The notes beneath the pieces are model-generated. The model was not told the origin of the DNA. It made no database searches and was given only the letters and a program-made list of their open reading frames with translations. DNA of 6,545 nt from Candidatus Nitrosopolaris nunavutensis (GTDB lineage: Archaea; Thermoproteota; Nitrososphaeria; Nitrososphaerales; Nitrososphaeraceae), in contig DAOM01000132.1 in NCBI GenBank assembly GCA_002501855.1, forward strand, positions 1 through 6,545. Direction: 5' to 3'. Positions 5,528 to 6,545 of this stretch are shown in pieces (position 1 is the stretch's first letter; every line of letters begins with the position of its first letter). Both the position numbers and the translations under genes were made by a program.

Positions 5528-6244
5528 CTACTGCTGAGTATCCATATCCTCTTTTCCTTTAAATCTGGACATCAGAAACGGCTGATCAAGATGCATCACA
5601 TTGCTCGTTATTATAGAAATAATCAATCCCAAGAGGAAACCACCAATTATGTCGGTGAAATAATGTTGCATCAAGTATAATTTAGTGATGCCAATCAGCG
5701 CTGGGAAACACCATATTAATAAACCGCCGATTCTGGATTTTTTATTAATTTGAAAGCCCACGACAAAAGCGAGGGCAGTTGCGATTGCAACATGATTAGA
5801 AGGATACGAATCGCCGCGTGCGAATGGTGCTACACTATCGTCTTCTAGTACAAAGTATTTAGGAAAAACCAAAGACGTTTGAAACTCATTTGGAGGGGCA
5901 TGCCTACCAATCACAGGCTTTAGGTAGATTATTGAAATCGATATGAATACGATGCTTATCAAGAAAATGAGCCCCATTTTTCTGGTACGACGAATAATGG
6001 TAAGGACGATCCCGATGATAACTAAGGTAGAGAGATCGCCCAACGACGTAACGGCTATCATCAGTATATCCAGCTTCTCATTTCCTTGAACATCCTTAGC
6101 GTGTGCGTTTATAATCTTGTCAAAACTAGTAGTTAATCCAGATGCAACCATAGCTGAAAGGCAAACAAACGCAATTGCTAATATTATAAATTCAAATGAC
6201 CTAATTTTCATTATCCAATGCGCCCAGACTCGAGACAGCTGCAT
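5528..6244 (-). CDS. PAP2-family membrane phosphatase with altered motifs
   Basis: This is an integral membrane protein of the PAP2 (type 2 phosphatidic acid phosphatase) superfamily, which usually removes phosphate from lipid or polyprenyl (pyro)phosphates. The frame is open from an ATG at 6268 (246 residues; numbering below uses that ATG). I prefer the ATG at 6244 (238 residues) because a TATA-like AATTAAAAT lies 27 nt before it and no TATA box suits 6268; M20 (6211) is a further option. About six hydrophobic segments are visible, near 27-46, 79-93, 98-116, 158-173, 180-199 and 204-221. The three family motifs are recognisable but altered: KPVIGRHAP (117-125) has Ala where KX6RP needs Arg; PSNH (156-159) replaces PSGH; and TKLYLMQHYFTD (195-206) has Lys for the usual Arg. 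The two histidines, the Asp and the first Lys remain, so activity is plausible. The substrate is unknown. It is convergent with nadE. Confidence 0.85.
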   Translation of the reverse strand: MQLSRVWAHWIMKIRSFEFIILAIAFVCLSAMVASGLTTSFDKIINAHAKDVQGNEKLDILMIAVTSLGDLSTLVIIGIVLTIIRRTRKMGLIFLISIVFISISIIYLKPVIGRHAPPNEFQTSLVFPKYFVLEDDSVAPFARGDSYPSNHVAIATALAFVVGFQINKKSRIGGLLIWCFPALIGITKLYLMQHYFTDIIGGFLLGLIISIITSNVMHLDQPFLMSRFKGKEDMDTQQ

Positions 6245-6266
6245 CGAGCATCTTATGGGTTTATTC

Positions 6267-6275
6267 ATTTTAATT
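6267..6275 (-). promoter_or_regulatory. Possible TATA box for the PAP2 gene
   Basis: AATTAAAAT on the minus strand is centred 27 nt before the ATG at 6244 and overlaps the ATG at 6268. The spacing agrees with the other genes in this window, favouring 6244 as the translation start. The region expected to hold a TATA box for 6268 (around 6296) is not AT-rich. Confidence 0.35.
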
Positions 6276-6471
6276 GTTTACAGTAAATGCCCTCTACCGA
6301 AACAGAGGCACGACGGGATGAGTGGTGTGATAAATAGCAGGGTCAGTCGTTGCCTTCTACACAATAAATTAATGTTGGTGTTCAGACTTTAGTGATATCT
6401 ACATGCCATGGCGACTATTGTTTTTCTTTTTAGTGTCCAACTGCCATGTCCTCTGATTTTATGATACGATT

Positions 6472-6545
6472 TCAATATGCCCCAGGTTCGTTTTGGTACT
6501 TGCTGGCTGACTCCGGATCTCTATCAGCATAATACCTCACCATGC
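6472..6545 (-). CDS. Possible C-terminal end of a protein entering from the right edge
   Basis: A minus-strand frame is open from the right edge to a TGA at 6472-6474, giving about 23 residues with a hydrophilic, coding-like make-up (VRYYADRDPESASKY and a few more). If real, it is the tail of a gene on the same strand as PAP2, about 200 nt upstream of it. A frame this short is open by chance fairly often, and the opposite strand also has a 24-codon frame here (6461-6532). Family and function are unknown. Confidence 0.25.
   Translation of the reverse strand, partial: MVRYYADRDPESASKYQNEPGAY

Noticed and set aside
6117..6392. 91-codon plus-strand frame over the 5' end of the PAP2 gene
   Set aside because: Its first half is antisense to PAP2 and its second half has no recognisable features; likely chance.
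6399..6460. Short hydrophobic plus-strand frames and a GCCATGGC palindrome near a T-rich tract (6419-6434)
   Set aside because: The frames have 17-18 codons, the translation reflects the T-rich run, and the palindrome is only 8 bp.

Overview
The window looks like a chromosomal segment of an archaeon, most likely a thaumarchaeon (Nitrososphaeria, soil or group I.1b-like). The evidence is gene content (paired cofD and cofC for coenzyme F420, an archaeal MCT-1/Tma20-type PUA protein, a stand-alone ammonia-dependent NadE, a short archaeal-type citrate synthase) and promoter layout. Most genes have a TATA-like box centred about 27-32 nt before the start codon and no convincing Shine-Dalgarno site, which fits leaderless or nearly leaderless archaeal transcripts. 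Base composition is moderately AT-rich. The species assignment is an inference.

Layout from left to right. Positions 1-586 (minus) hold the N-terminal part of a secreted protein with a clear signal peptide, running off the left edge. A divergent promoter region of about 190 nt follows. Then comes the two-gene F420 operon cofD-cofC (plus, 779-2379), the genes separated by 2 nt. Positions 2380-2632 contain no firm gene, but do contain a T-rich likely termination region and a curious minus-strand open frame without a normal start. Next are the minus-strand genes for the PUA-domain RNA-binding protein (2633-3115) and citrate synthase (3257-4438), each with its own TATA box. nadE (plus, 4614-5366) is divergent from citrate synthase across a 175-nt AT-rich region. 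A PAP2-family membrane phosphatase (minus, 5528 to about 6244) is convergent with nadE. The last 277 nt hold only a doubtful 3' fragment of a minus-strand frame touching the right edge.

Functionally this is mostly central housekeeping: CofC activates the phosphate-containing precursor with GTP and CofD transfers it to the deazaflavin Fo; citrate synthase makes citrate from acetyl-CoA and oxaloacetate; NadE completes NAD from deamido-NAD using ammonia. The PUA protein probably acts with ribosomes or RNA, and the PAP2 protein in the membrane on lipid or polyprenyl phosphates. I see no CRISPR array, transposon, tRNA, rRNA or defence cassette, and no evidence of a new multi-gene system. The most notable points are the altered PAP2 motifs, the unusual start of the secreted protein, and unexplained coding-like sequence between cofC and the PUA gene.
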